This document shows positions 37,100 to 48,389 of a stretch of 64,000 bases of DNA, piece after piece. Position numbers and translations under genes: made by a program. Below the pieces are notes generated by a model. The model saw only the letters and a list, made by a program, of their open reading frames with translations, was not told where the DNA came from and ran no database searches. The DNA is from Polytrichum commune (Eukaryota; Streptophyta; Polytrichopsida; Polytrichales; Polytrichaceae), in assembly GCA_950295325.1 (NCBI GenBank), contig OX485809.1, positions 248,001 through 312,000 on the forward strand, written 5' to 3'. How positions within the stretch are numbered: the first letter of the stretch is position 1; the number at the start of each line of letters is the position of its first letter.

Positions 37100-37860
37100 A
37101 TGAAAACATTGAAGGCCTTGATGAGGTGTTTACATGTCACGGATACAAAACACGAGGTAACCAATAGAGCATATCCCTCTTTGGATAAAATTGCAAAAGT
37201 CAGGTGGTTGATTGATGAGATGATGGTGACATACAAGGGTAAATTTTGCGTTGTATGCCAATATTTGCCCAATAAACCTTGCAAATGGGGGTTGAAAGTC
37301 TGGTGTGTAGGTTATTCAAAAACAAAGTATGCAATGTTACTGGAAGTGTGCATCAGTTCATCTAAGAAGTTGTTTGCAAGTCATGCACCAAGAAACGGGG
37401 GGGTAATGTGGTAAAGCGTCTCATGATTCCATTCCGTGGAATGGGACATGTAGTGGTGATGGATAATTTCTTCATTAGCGTGGAGTTATTCGAGTTTCTT
37501 CTTTCTAAGGGTATGTATCCCACACTCACTATCCAATCACATAGAGGAGAAATACCAAAGTGTCTAGCTAACAAGAAAATTGTTGACAAGAAACGTTGAG
37601 GAAATATTGAGTGGCAAAGACATGAGAGTACACCAATAACACGTGTCCAATGGAAAGACCAAAAAACCGGGTTTATCATTGTCAACACATAGCAACCCTT
37701 TGCCTTCTCGTGGAGAATATATCACGGTCCCCCACCATAAAGGGGGGGGGGTCAAAAATTACAAGTTCCCACCAACCCGGTCCACCTCAAATACAACACA
37801 TACGACATGAATCGATGTTGCCGATCAACTTCGAGGTGTGTACAAGTGTCAAGTGTGCAC
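37100..37860 (+). pseudogene. Decayed piggyBac-like transposase
   Basis: Fragments on the plus strand match the DDE_Tnp_1_7 (piggyBac) pattern in order: VRWLIDEMMVTYKGK with a catalytic-type Asp at 37214, YLPNKPCKWGLKVW, GHVVVMDNFFISVELFE with the second Asp, VQWKDQKTGF, and IDVADQLRGVY at 37811-37843. The frame shifts near 37405, then stops at 37597-37599 and again before 37700, and lineage residues between VRWLI and DEMM are missing. The element is dead. Its ends and terminal repeats were not located; a run of ten G lies at 37742-37751 inside it. Confidence 0.8.
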
Positions 37861-39298
37861 CCATAAATGATGACACCACCTCTTCTTCTCACTCTATACA
37901 ATAATTTGCAACTTGTAGATGATGCACACAACTTTGTGCAACCAACTTGATCCTACAAAGGCACTCAATCATCTTCATTTCATCACCAAATTGGCAACAT
38001 GTTTATCCTTTGATCAAAGTGTTCTCACATGTTCAACTCCCAAAAACCAAGGCGAGCATTGGCTCCAAAGGGTGAAAGCTTGAAAGGTGTGCATGTACGT
38101 GGGATCCGGTGCCACACAATGTGTGCTCCATGTGGAGGGAAACTTTTTGATTTGGGCAAATGTTACATGTTGGCACATGGGGGCAAGGTTATGGGGGTGA
38201 AGGTTTTGATTTTGTTTTTTTAAATCTTTTTCTTCAGAGTGCAACATTTGTGTTGAGCTTCTTGGATGATGTGTATGATCAAGAGGATTCCAACACACTA
38301 AAGAACACATCGTTGGGATACTATATGCAAAAGCTACAAGGGTTTGAAGTTGCGTTTGGAGGTGGCCTCAAACCAACACCCATAGGCCATCGGCCACCCT
38401 AGGCCTCGACTAGGTTGTTCGTTGGAAGTTATGTAGGCATGTGAAGCTTGCAAAGATTCCATCATGGGTTGGGCCCAACACTGCACCTTTTCTTGTTTCT
38501 ATCAGATGTGCAATGAAGCTTAACATGTTGATTCAAGCACACCAATGCTCAAAGTTAAAGTAAGTTTGGTTTTGTTTTACAAAGTTGTGAGCGCTGACTC
38601 TCAATGGACATCTACCATTGGATTTTTTTAGTTTGAATATGTATTATTCTTCAATGAATATCTAAAGTGTTGTAGTTAGTTGTATGTAGCACTACCAAAT
38701 TTGTCATTGCAAGGTCCATAAGATATCTAAACTTGAACGTTTATTCACAAGAAAATTTGGAGTTGTTTATCTGGATGTTTTCAAGTCACTCATGTGAAGG
38801 ATGCAAGTCCATTCATTCAAATGGCTACACTATGCGACTCATGGAAGCATGAACGTTGTTGACAAAACCACCAACTATGTTAGCACCCCTTATTTCAAAT
38901 TTTATAATCTTGCAATCAAGATAGTGAAAAGTTTTGAAAATCCTCTCATATACTTCAAGATCTTATGGATAGGCTGACCTTATTGTCTCTAATTCATCAC
39001 CGAAAATCTATATGCTTGATGAACGATGTGCAGTTGAAAATGGCCTCTAAGACCCTTGGGAAGTTAAAAGTTTACTTAGCTGAAAGGGGCCTGTTTTTAA
39101 AGATGGGAGTCATAAGTGAACATAATGGATCGCTCATTCAAGTGGAGGACACTTCCAACAACTCTCTTACATTTTTTATTTTTTTTGTAAAATATGGCAT
39201 GGCTAGTTTCCTAAAGCTTTGGTTTGGAATTGGTAATTTGAGAATATGAATGCTTTGATCTGTAAGTTGTCGCCGGTTCTCCTCGTTCATTGTGGAGG
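37861..39298. other. Intergenic region after the transposase relic
   Basis: Several plus-strand stretches (for example 38220-38400 and 38420-38570) have protein-like composition and may be further decayed parts of the mobile element or passenger DNA. No motif identifies them. Confidence 0.4.
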
Positions 39299-39519
39299 AT
39301 ATGGAAAAATGGATGAATGGGGATGGAGGGCATGGATGAATGGATGAATGTGGTTGGAGGACATCGAGGGATGAATGGATGGTGGGGATGGAGGGCATGG
39401 ATGGATGAAGGGCTGCCATGGAGATGAACGCATCCACGAGGGCTTCCTTACTAGCTGTTGGCGTGCGGGGGGGACGGCAAAGCAACGCGAAGCATGAGTG
39501 AGAACTTAAGCTTAGGGTT
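39299..39519 (+). repeat. GGATGAATG/AAGGGCTCC family, copy next to the UBP6-like start
   Basis: It has several GGATGAATG units, GGGCATGGATGGATGAAGGG, ACGCATCCACGAGGGCTTCC and GGCAAAGCAACGCGAAGC. It ends 150 bases before the UBP6-like start codon and therefore lies in that gene's promoter or leader. Confidence 0.75.
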
Positions 39520-39520
39520 T
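39512..39520 (+). promoter_or_regulatory. Telomere-box-like motif (TTAGGGTTT)
   Basis: Located 146 bases before the UBP6-like start codon, at the edge of the repeat copy. Function is inferred from known plant telo-boxes. Confidence 0.45.
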
Positions 39521-39665
39521 GGAGCTTGTGGAGAGAGAGAAAGAGACACACACTGCAGCGACGCTCGTGCAGCATCAATCGCAAAGCAAAAGAATTATCT
39601 AAGCTCGTACTACTTATTCCTGTAGTGCCATCATCAATTGAATTCCGTTCCCGTGTCAGTGAGCC

Positions 39666-40205
39666 ATGCCGACTGTGAGCGTGAAATGGCAGAAGCAGGT
39701 GTTTCCTGCGGTGGAAATCGACTTCGAGCAATCGCCATACGTGTTTAAATGTCAGCTCTACGACCTGACGGGGGTGCACCCGGAGCGCCAAAAGATCATG
39801 GTGAAGGGGGGTTTGCTCAAGGACGATGGAGATTGGAAAGCTCTCGGGGTGAAGGATGGGCAGAGGCTCATGCTCATCGGCACGGCGGACGAGATTCCTA
39901 AGGCGCCGGAGGAGAGTCCTGTGTTTGTGGAGGATTTGCCGGAGGATGAGCAAGGGACGGCAGTGTTGGGCCACACGGCGGGCCTCGTCAATCTCGGCAA
40001 CACGTGCTACATGAACTCCACAGTCCAGTGTCTACATTCCGTGCCGGAGTTGCGATCCGCTTTGCAAAGTTATAATGCCGCGGGCGCAAGCGGGATCGAT
40101 CCCTTGTCTCACACCCTCACTGCCGCCACGCGGGAGCTATTCGACGAGCTCGACCGCAGCTCTCGCCCTGTTGCTCCTTATCGATTCCTCAAGCTGCTCC
40201 GAGAC

Positions 40206-40241
<36 letters not shown>

Positions 40242-42152
40242 ATCTTTCTTTCCGCTATACTGAACCCTAACGCTTTTGGTCAGTTTGTCAAGATATAATT
40301 GGTCAAACATGAATTGCTCAAGCCTGACTCTCTCTCTCTCTCTCTCTGGGATGAAAAATCTATGTTAGGGTTTGGGGTGTTTGTGATGATGTTTGCATTT
40401 AAGGCGGTCTCCAGTACGTTCACAATGTAATTTGTGGGAAAATGGAGGAAGCCTGAGCTTGATGGGAAGTTATTTCTGTGGTAGTGAAAGAGCAGCCACT
40501 CACGCACTGCCTCATCTTTCTCTTTAGGAGTTGAGGAGGCACATGACGAGGTGTCAGGATAGTCGTACGATCTAAGTTATGATAATGACATGCTCATCTT
40601 AGAATTCACAAGTCCCTTCATGTCTATAGCAACAATTTAGGCACAGTTGTAATGAATCAGGTTGCCCTTCGTTCATGTTTGATGTGCTTTGTTGTGTGTT
40701 GTATTGAGACCTGGGTTGGATAATATATCTGGAACTTCGTGAGTGGGATTGTGGTCATAACAAACACTTCCAGGATTTTAGGTCAGCAGTATCTAGTTGT
40801 TGTGGAGTTCAAAGTGACATAAGGATACATATGTCCTCATTTAGCACCTGTGACAATCGGCTATTATCTTCCTCCAACATTTATATTGTATGAATCATGT
40901 GCTCTGTAAATGTGATCATGTACTCATAGAAATGAGAGTTCTTTGTTGTGAGTAGCATAATTTGTAGTAGTGGACCTACTCGTTCTTTTATGCTTATAGA
41001 ACTATGTAGTGTGATGATATTACAAGTGGATTCTCACATTTCGCTAGGGTAAGATCTACAGGGTATTGTTTTGGCGCCTTCCTGTCAGTCATGACTGACG
41101 TCCTTCTGTCATTGGTTCTACACTCCAGCTTCTCTATCAAGGGTGGTAGTGTTTGCTTACATCCTGCACGTGTCTCACCTGCATACCAATGCTTATTTGG
41201 CAGGTACCCTCAATTTGGTCAACAATCAAATACTGGCATTTACATGCAGCAAGATGCAGAAGAATGTTGGACACAGCTGGTGTACGTGTTATCACAGGGG
41301 TTGAGAAGTCCTATGCTCAAGCAACCAAAGTCAACAACCTGGGTGAAGGAATTGTTTGGCATTGAATTAAAAAATACTGTGAAGTGTTTAGAAAGTGGTG
41401 AGGAAAGCTCAGAGCTAGAAACTGTTTTTACGCTGAAATGTCACATCTCACAAGAAGTCAATCACCTGCATGAGGGTTTGAAGCATGGATTGAAAGGTGA
41501 GCTTGAGAAGACATCACCTGTACTCGGACGAAGTGCTGTTTATATGAAAGAGTCCCATATTGAAAGTCTTCCCCTATACTTGACGGTTCAGTTCGTCCGT
41601 TTTTTCTGGAAGAGGGAATCGAACCAAAAAGCCAAAATCCTGCGGAAGGTAGACTATCCAATGGTCTTGGATGTTCTTGACTTCTGTACAGAAGAACTGA
41701 AGGAGAAATTAAAGGAACCTCGCCGGGCTCTTCGAGAAAGTGAAGATCTGAAGGCAGGTATAAAGAAAGATGAGAAAGGGAAAGGAGGAGCAGAAGGTGT
41801 GAAGGCACTTGAGACTCCACCATTAGCAGATCAAAGAGACACAGCTGTGAGTATGGATGTGGAAGGGATGGCAACCACATCATCTGTTGAGAAAGTTGAG
41901 GGTGAACCCTCTGCAGGACCAGAAGTCACTGGGTTGTATGACTTGGTAGCAGTCCTCACACACAAAGGACGCAGTGCTGATTCTGGTCATTATGTTTCTT
42001 GGGTTAAGCAGGAGAATGGGAAATGGGTAGAGTTTGATGATGACCAACCCACTTTGCGCAGAGAGGAGAATATCACCAGTTTATCAGGGGGTGGTGATTG
42101 GCATATGGCTTACATCTGTCTATACAAAGCACGGACAGCACCTTCTCTGTAG
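39666..42152 (+). CDS. UBP6: Ubiquitin-specific protease, UBP6/7 (USP14) family
   Basis: Exons 39666-40207 and 41204-42152 join inside a Lys codon (LLRDK|YPQF), giving 496 aa, close to Arabidopsis UBP6. Family knowledge: the enzyme docks on the proteasome through its ubiquitin-like domain and trims ubiquitin chains from substrates. Residues 3-75 form the ubiquitin-like domain. The Cys box GLVNLGNTCYMNS holds catalytic Cys114; QQDAEECW follows at 196-203; the His box ADSGHYVSWV holds His443; WVEFDDDQP follows. A Glu/Lys-rich insert (about residues 370-420) separates the last two blocks, as in plant relatives. The intron donor (GTCTCTCT) sits in a TC microsatellite. The gene is complete; UBP6 and UBP7 cannot be told apart here. 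Confidence 0.95.
40208..40237 (+). repeat. (TC)n microsatellite starting at the UBP6 splice donor
   Basis: About 14 TC units begin with the GT of the intron donor. A second TC run lies at about 40328-40348 in the same intron. Confidence 0.9.
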
Positions 42153-43247
42153 AAATATTGCATCCTCCCTCATACTTGCTGGGGATATTATGTGGTCTTT
42201 TATCCACCTCAGTGATTTGCAATTTTAGATTTTGTAGGAAGGCGATGTGCATATCTGAGACTTCCCATGAATAGAGGCGGATCCATCAAATGGAGTGTTG
42301 ATGGTTGAACGATTAAGTGCCTAAGAGGATTTCCAATCATGATCAAATTAATACTTGAGAGTGGTGAAGTGTACACACTACTGTTGCAAGTGACATTGTA
42401 TATTCTTGGAGGTTTTAAACTGAGTACATACCAGTTGTCAGTATGGGAATGAAAATCAGTTAGTAGACATTGTGGGTGAGTAAACCTCTTCCATTTCTGG
42501 GTATAGCATCATATTCTCAGAGAATTGCCATCAAGGCCCTCATATTCCATTACTCTCTTGATTGGGGTTTTTGTTTCAGTTTTTGGATCTTATCCAGATG
42601 GGATTAAATATGAGATGCATTAGTTCATACACAGTCCCAGGCTAAGGCACAAGATGGCATCCTTTTTGGAATGAAAAGAAATCATCTATAATGGTGTCCC
42701 AGTTTGTGAAATCAAGGACGTCTGTGCCATAGTGCTTGGAAATGTGTTGTTAGGTGTGTTAAGTGAACATAAGAACATCTGCATATCTTATGTGCTAAAT
42801 AGGCCGATGAACCTAAATGGTTTGTATGAGTCACTTGGTGCACTCTCCTCTCCTCTGATAGTTTATACCCAAGAGTCATAATACTTTGCCACATCATTAT
42901 GAAGATTTCTGGTTGTGTTAAATGCGATGTAGTTAACTTCACTCTGTTTGTCTACACTCAGTCCAATGCACTTGAACTTCACAAGTATCCTATTTTTCTC
43001 CACTCTATGCTACTTCATATGCTGATATCTCGGATTTACACAACGACTCTTAGCGAGGGATCACTTGAACTCATTTGAATGTGACTGCAAGAACCGCAGA
43101 TCGCATTGAAATACATATTTATGTAAATTTCACGATCAAATAAATTAACAAAACTTACAGTTGTGAGATCTAAAGCTTCATGGTCCTTATTAGGCCCGAG
43201 GTAGACATGCCTTAGATGGGCACTCTCCTCTCTGCACCCACTTCTTG
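42153..43247. other. UBP6-like 3' UTR and intergenic sequence
   Basis: No gene or repeat recognised. The first several hundred bases are probably the 3' UTR. Confidence 0.5.
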
Positions 43248-44338
43248 TAGGACTTTAAGTCCCCCCCCCAACTTTTTGGGGGAGGAATATTCGGGCAGGG
43301 GCAGCCCCCGTCGGATTTTCTGGACCCGACCAAAAACTGCTACCCGTCCACCCGACTTTGAAAAAACCATTGTCCTTGCATTCTTGAAGGTCACTTGTAC
43401 ACAAATCCCATATTGAGTGCACTTCATTTTTAAGGTCCCAAATCCAATATATATGTTCATTTTCATTGAGTAAGAAAGCAATTAACTTGGATTTCATTTT
43501 CAAAGTGAAACTGCCAATAAAGCATGTAATTAACTTGGAAGTCAAAAAATTTACAAAATCCTCATTAGCATTGAGGTTATAATTTGTGTGACTTACAATT
43601 GAAAGGGTATTTGTCATTCTAAAATGAAACTAAAATTAGTGATTTAATTTTTATATATTATATATTATATATTTCATAGTTAATACCTTCTACTAACACA
43701 AAGTTTTCATCCGCATTTAGACTAGTTAAGTGTGATTGAATGCAACTAAGTCTAATAAATTCATATTAATCCTAATTAATTCTGTTGACTTTGAAATATT
43801 TATGCCATGGTTTCAAGGATACTTCCAATCAAATGATGACATGTGTTGTTTATCACAGTACCTTTACCACATCGGCACTAATTAAACTATTTGAAAGATA
43901 ACTTCATTTTGAGAATTATATTTTTAAAATCTCATAAATAAAAAAGGGTAATTTTGATTTAACATATTAAAAATAAATCATTAATTTTAGTTTCATTTTA
44001 GAATGACAAAGACCCTTTCAATTGTAAGTCACACAAATTATAACCTCGGTGCTAATGAGGATTTTGTAAAAAATTTGACTTCCAAGTTAATTACATGCTT
44101 TATTGGCGGTTTCACTTTGAAAGTGAAATCCAAGTCAATTGCTTACTTACTCAATGGAAGTGCACTGGATATGGGGTTTGTGTATAAGTGGCCTTCAAGA
44201 ATCCAAGGACAATGGTTTTTTCGAAGTCGGGCGGGCGGGTAGTAGTTTTTGGTCAGGTCCAGAAAATCCGAACGAGCGACTGCCCTTGCCTGAATATTCT
44301 TCCCTGGAAAAGTTTGTGGGGGGGGGGGAGGACTTAAC
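43248..44338. repeat. Large imperfect inverted repeat (hairpin or fold-back element)
   Basis: The left arm (about 43248-43652) and right arm (about 43972-44338) are reverse complements over nearly their full length, at what looks like 85-90 percent identity. Shared blocks include CTTGGATTTCA, AAAGCATGTAATTAACTTGGA, CAAAATCCTCATTAGCA, TTATAATTTGTGTGACTTAC and AATGAAACTAAAATTA. Both tips carry a C/G homopolymer next to GGACTT. The left arm has an extra segment of about 40 bases. The loop of about 320 bases contains a separate repeat found at 46.1 kb. No protein is encoded. It fits a fold-back element or large MITE. Confidence 0.85.
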
Positions 44339-45801
44339 GCCCTCCCTTCTTGTATGATATGAATCACACAATTCATGCAAGACAGTTAGCAACTCCAAAT
44401 CAAGCATGTACCCATTTTCTTCATTGTTTTTGGAGCTCATATGAATATCTTATAATTATCAAAATGAAGATTCTTGTGCTCGTTAGCTGGTTAGATAGGT
44501 CCCCCCCCCCTCCCCTTGATCATGTTGACTATTGAGGTTGGAATGGATAGCATATTTTGAGCATGTAGTCCTTCTCTTCTAAACACATGTCATTTTGGTG
44601 CCAAGTCTTTGATCCACACTTAACCACACACCACTAAATTATAAGTGTCCAAATCATTGTTGTATTTGATTTAGGCATGTCTATCGTAGGTAATATAATT
44701 TTCAACATGTGTCTCGTAATCTGAAAGATACTATGTGCAATTATCATACCACTCAACAAAACAAAGTCAATATTAATTAATTTCAAGTCACAAGGTAGAG
44801 GTCAACAAAACTTTGTTCAATGCTTATCTATTTCATGATACATCCTCGTTCTCGTATTTCCTTTCCAATAAATAATGCCATCTATAAACTAGATTCAAAA
44901 CTCTTGAACTACAACTTCCTCAAGATGAAAATTGCCTCAAGACTAAAAAATCTTGAATCCTTTCATGGAGCGAGCAATCCAAGTAACAAGTGACAAAGTA
45001 CAAGTAATACGAAACCCTTAATGTTTAACCATCATTGCAACCCGTACACACAAAAATTGTACATGTTTAATGATTTTTTGGGACGATGACATGAAATTGT
45101 GATGTATTGGCAACATGTTGAATTGCATTGGAACCACCACCATCATTAAAAAAACAAAAATAAAAAACACACAAAGTAGAAGTATCGTACTTGAATTGTT
45201 ATTGTGAAATATATTGAGGTTCCAGAATAAAGCTAGGCTCATGAATTAAAACCTCAACTATCATAAGGAGATAATACGTTCATTTCACTATTTGTTCAAA
45301 CAAAAAAATGAGCCAACACCATAATTAATGTCAGTGGCAACATTGTTGTTGTCTTTCTGTCTTTCTTTCGACATTATGTGTTAAAAGTATGGAGTTTTAA
45401 ATTATGTTATCTTATGAACAAAAGGTCAACCATCATGTCATTCGCTGTATGAAATGCTTACATATTACGTTTAGAGTTTATGAACCTTCTCCGTGTCATA
45501 ATTATCAACTCATGGGCAAGGTAATCATAACATCGCCTCTACCATCGATATCATAACAAATTACTAGTAGTTTGCTACATGGCTCAATATGAGCACAGCA
45601 AATTACTTTGTTTTGACATAATTTAACATTGATGACGCACATTTTTTGGTCATTGTATATTTTCCATTAAATGACAAGCCGGATGACAACAATGTGAGAT
45701 ACCCATATCCAATCATTAATTCCAAAAACAAATGAATTTTGATATGATTGTATTCGTTGGTATAAATATCATGTTTCAAGTTTGTTTCAAGAAAATGAAA
45801 G
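44339..45801. other. AT-rich intergenic region
   Basis: No gene recognised. A run of ten C lies at 44501-44510, and copy 3 of the dispersed repeat tail lies at 45300-45372. Confidence 0.5.
45300..45372 (+). repeat. Dispersed repeat tail, copy 3
   Basis: Shares AAAAAATGAGCCAACACCATAATT, GTGGCAACATTG and GTCTTTCTGTCTTTCTTTC with the copy after the 5S-like element, in the same orientation. No 5S-like head precedes it. Confidence 0.65.
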
Positions 45802-48389
45802 TCAAATGTAGTGCCGGCGATTCCAAGAACAAGGAGTCTTAGCACGGATATGATCGGCTTCGATTTCAACTTCCTTCTCCTTGCGTTGGTTTTCTTTCTT
45901 CAAGCACTCGCTCTGCAAGATGAGAAATAAGTGTCATTTTGATGGTGATGTGCTATGACACTTGGAAGCATGCTGAATTTTGACAATGCTAGATGGCAAT
46001 CAAGTCCATTTTCTCTATTTAAAGGCCACAATGTTTAATTTTATTATTAGATTTGGCAATCCGGTTGGAAGGAAAAATCAAAATTTTACATTTTTTATTT
46101 TATGATATTCTTAAAATATAATCCTCAAAAAATGAAGTTATCCTTCAAATAGTTTAATCAGTGCCGATGTGGTAAAGGTACTGCAATATTCTAAAACAAT
46201 GTGTAAACAACACATGTCATCATTTGATTGGAAGTATCTTTGAAACCATGGCATAAATATTTCAAAGTCAACAAATTAAAAATATATATATAGTTACTTG
46301 TTTATTTTCTTCCATTAAGCTCTTGAGATATTCTCGTTTCTCCTTTATTTGTATTGTGGTTGCGTCCAAAGAATGTGGTCCAGAATACCTGTCCACATTT
46401 CAAGTATGTAAATGAGGATATTTTACTTATGTTGGGTGTAAGAACTTATGTGTTTTCAATTCCAAATATTGTTTTATAAGTATTTTGACGAATCTAAAAA
46501 AATTAAACAATTTTCTTGTAAATCAGTTACTAAGTTTATTATTATGTCTTAGTTATTGAATTAATAACAAATGGTTGTGACAAACTTGTTGCAATATTCT
46601 TGATAATAAAATTGGTTCAGCTCGTCTTTCTTAGCGAGTGCATTGTTCTTGTTCTTCAAATTCAATTGGTCTTCCATCGCTTTTCTTGTTTCGACCCTGC
46701 ACGAAACATATCGCCGATGTTTTCATACTTGAATTGTTTGTAGGTTTTTGTATCAAATCTCTAGAGTCGCAGTTGATGCAAGTAGTTCATATGACCTATA
46801 CAACATTTTATATCTCTTCAATTTGGTCTATTTTATTGCATTTCGATTACCATATAAGAATTATGAACGTTTGACTTGGATCCAATATTGACATAGTACA
46901 TCTTACAAAACTTTGACATTATGATGCCTTTGAGGATCGGTGACCAACTAAAAGAGTCTCATTGCATCAAGTTGACATGCTCATTTCAATTCACGTGAAG
47001 TGATTTGGGTGATATGATTATTATTATTAAGAAGCCATGTGATATTCACATTATTGAGTTTAAAAAGTACGGGGTAGCGAATGTGACAATCACATGCGCG
47101 TGAAATAATTGATTTTAATCTATATATGTGTGCTGAAAAAAAAGATTGTTCAACTTGATGCATTGAATGTGATAATGGTTCTTGGTTGTTTTGTAATGAT
47201 GGCAACACAACATAAAGAAATGTGACTTCCAAACACAAGAATGTTATTTATATATATATATAGTTTAGAATGCAACAACTATCTATTAGATTGACACACA
47301 TGTTATTATAAGTTATAACAAAGGCTCACATCATGGTGGATGTTTATGTTGCTCACCTTTATAAAAAGCCATGACACTTTGAGAGTTCTTTAATGTACCA
47401 TCACCATTGTTTATTTTTAGAATGCGATGTAGACATTGATGAAGCAAAGTGGAGGCAACATCATATTACGACACCAATCGCAACATTCATTTTTCACTTA
47501 ATAATTTTCTTCCCTTCATACATTTCCATGCAAAGTTGTGATGAGGATGATTAATGGACCATCATCAAATTCATCAATTTCTTTTTTTCTTTGTTCTTTT
47601 CTTGTGTCATACGATATATCTTTAAAATACCCATAAAAATCAATCAAATCCATTGATGTGTGTGTATGTGTTGCAAATTTATGCACAATGATTCAACATT
47701 ACTCACTGTATTCGAAGAATATCATCGCGTTTTGGAGACACGGTCACACGAATATGCTCCACTTTTTGCTCATGCAATTCTTGTTTCTTGTAAAAATCTT
47801 TTAATTGGTCTTTAAATTCCTTGTCAATGTTCTGTTCCCACTTCAATTATGTTGATACTCTCTTCATATATACAAAAGTTTATGTTAGTCAATTACATTG
47901 ATGGACATTATTAGGTATTAAAAAAAGTATGTACATGAGTCAAAATCATAAACTCAAGGTATTTGATATATATAAGGAATCATGTTTTTTGGTAGTTGAT
48001 TTTCAGTTGTTAGGCGCAAACTACATTTTGCTATGGCCAGACTTCATAGGTTCATATGTTTTGTATATGTAAAATTGGTTGATATTATTTATGTTAATTT
48101 CATAGTTGAAACACGTTAATAAGGTATGCGGATTAAAGTCATGTCCTTACATACTAGTGAGCATAGCCAACAAACAAATCCCACTAGTACGGGGCACTAT
48201 TATGTCGATTTTAGCCAATTTTAGACACAAGTCAATAATAACATAATTAGTTGTGTTAGTAAAGGTGACACTTAAAGACAACAATTCTTTACTTTTATTC
48301 ATCAAAAAACAGTCAATTTGTACCTCTTCATTTTTAATGGAAGGCAATTTCATCCGCCGATTCATAATGCTTGCTCTTATTGGCATCAT
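45802..48389 (-). CDS. Cryptic five-exon gene for a small charged, probably coiled-coil protein
   Basis: Exons 48324-48389, 47707-47840, 46586-46696, 46298-46388 and 45802-45912 have GT-AG borders and join without a phase break into a 170-aa frame ending at a stop. The protein is rich in Lys, Glu, Gln and Asn, with helix-forming stretches such as EEWEQNIDKEFKDQLKDFYK, TRKAMEDQLNLKNKNNALAK and IKEKREYLKSLMEENKQ, and few Pro or Gly until a short tail (TPCSWNRRHYI). I do not recognise the family. Size and composition recall small axonemal or ciliary coiled-coil proteins, which would suit a plant with motile sperm, but this is a guess. The start (ATGATG in exon 1) is the first Met after an acceptor, so an upstream exon is possible. 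The exons stand out against very AT-rich introns, one holding a repeat (46093-46272). It could be a decaying gene. Confidence 0.5.
46093..46272 (-). repeat. Inverted copy of the hairpin-loop repeat
   Basis: Reverse complement of about 43784-43945 with high identity; shared blocks include GTGCCGATGTGGTAAAGGTACTG, ACACATGTCATCATTTGATTGG and AAACCATGGCATAAATATTTC. It lies inside the last intron of the cryptic coiled-coil gene. Confidence 0.85.

Noticed and set aside
39138-39974. 278-codon minus-strand ORF across the UBP6-like start
   Set aside because: Antisense of exon 1 and of the adjacent repeat; no recognisable domain.
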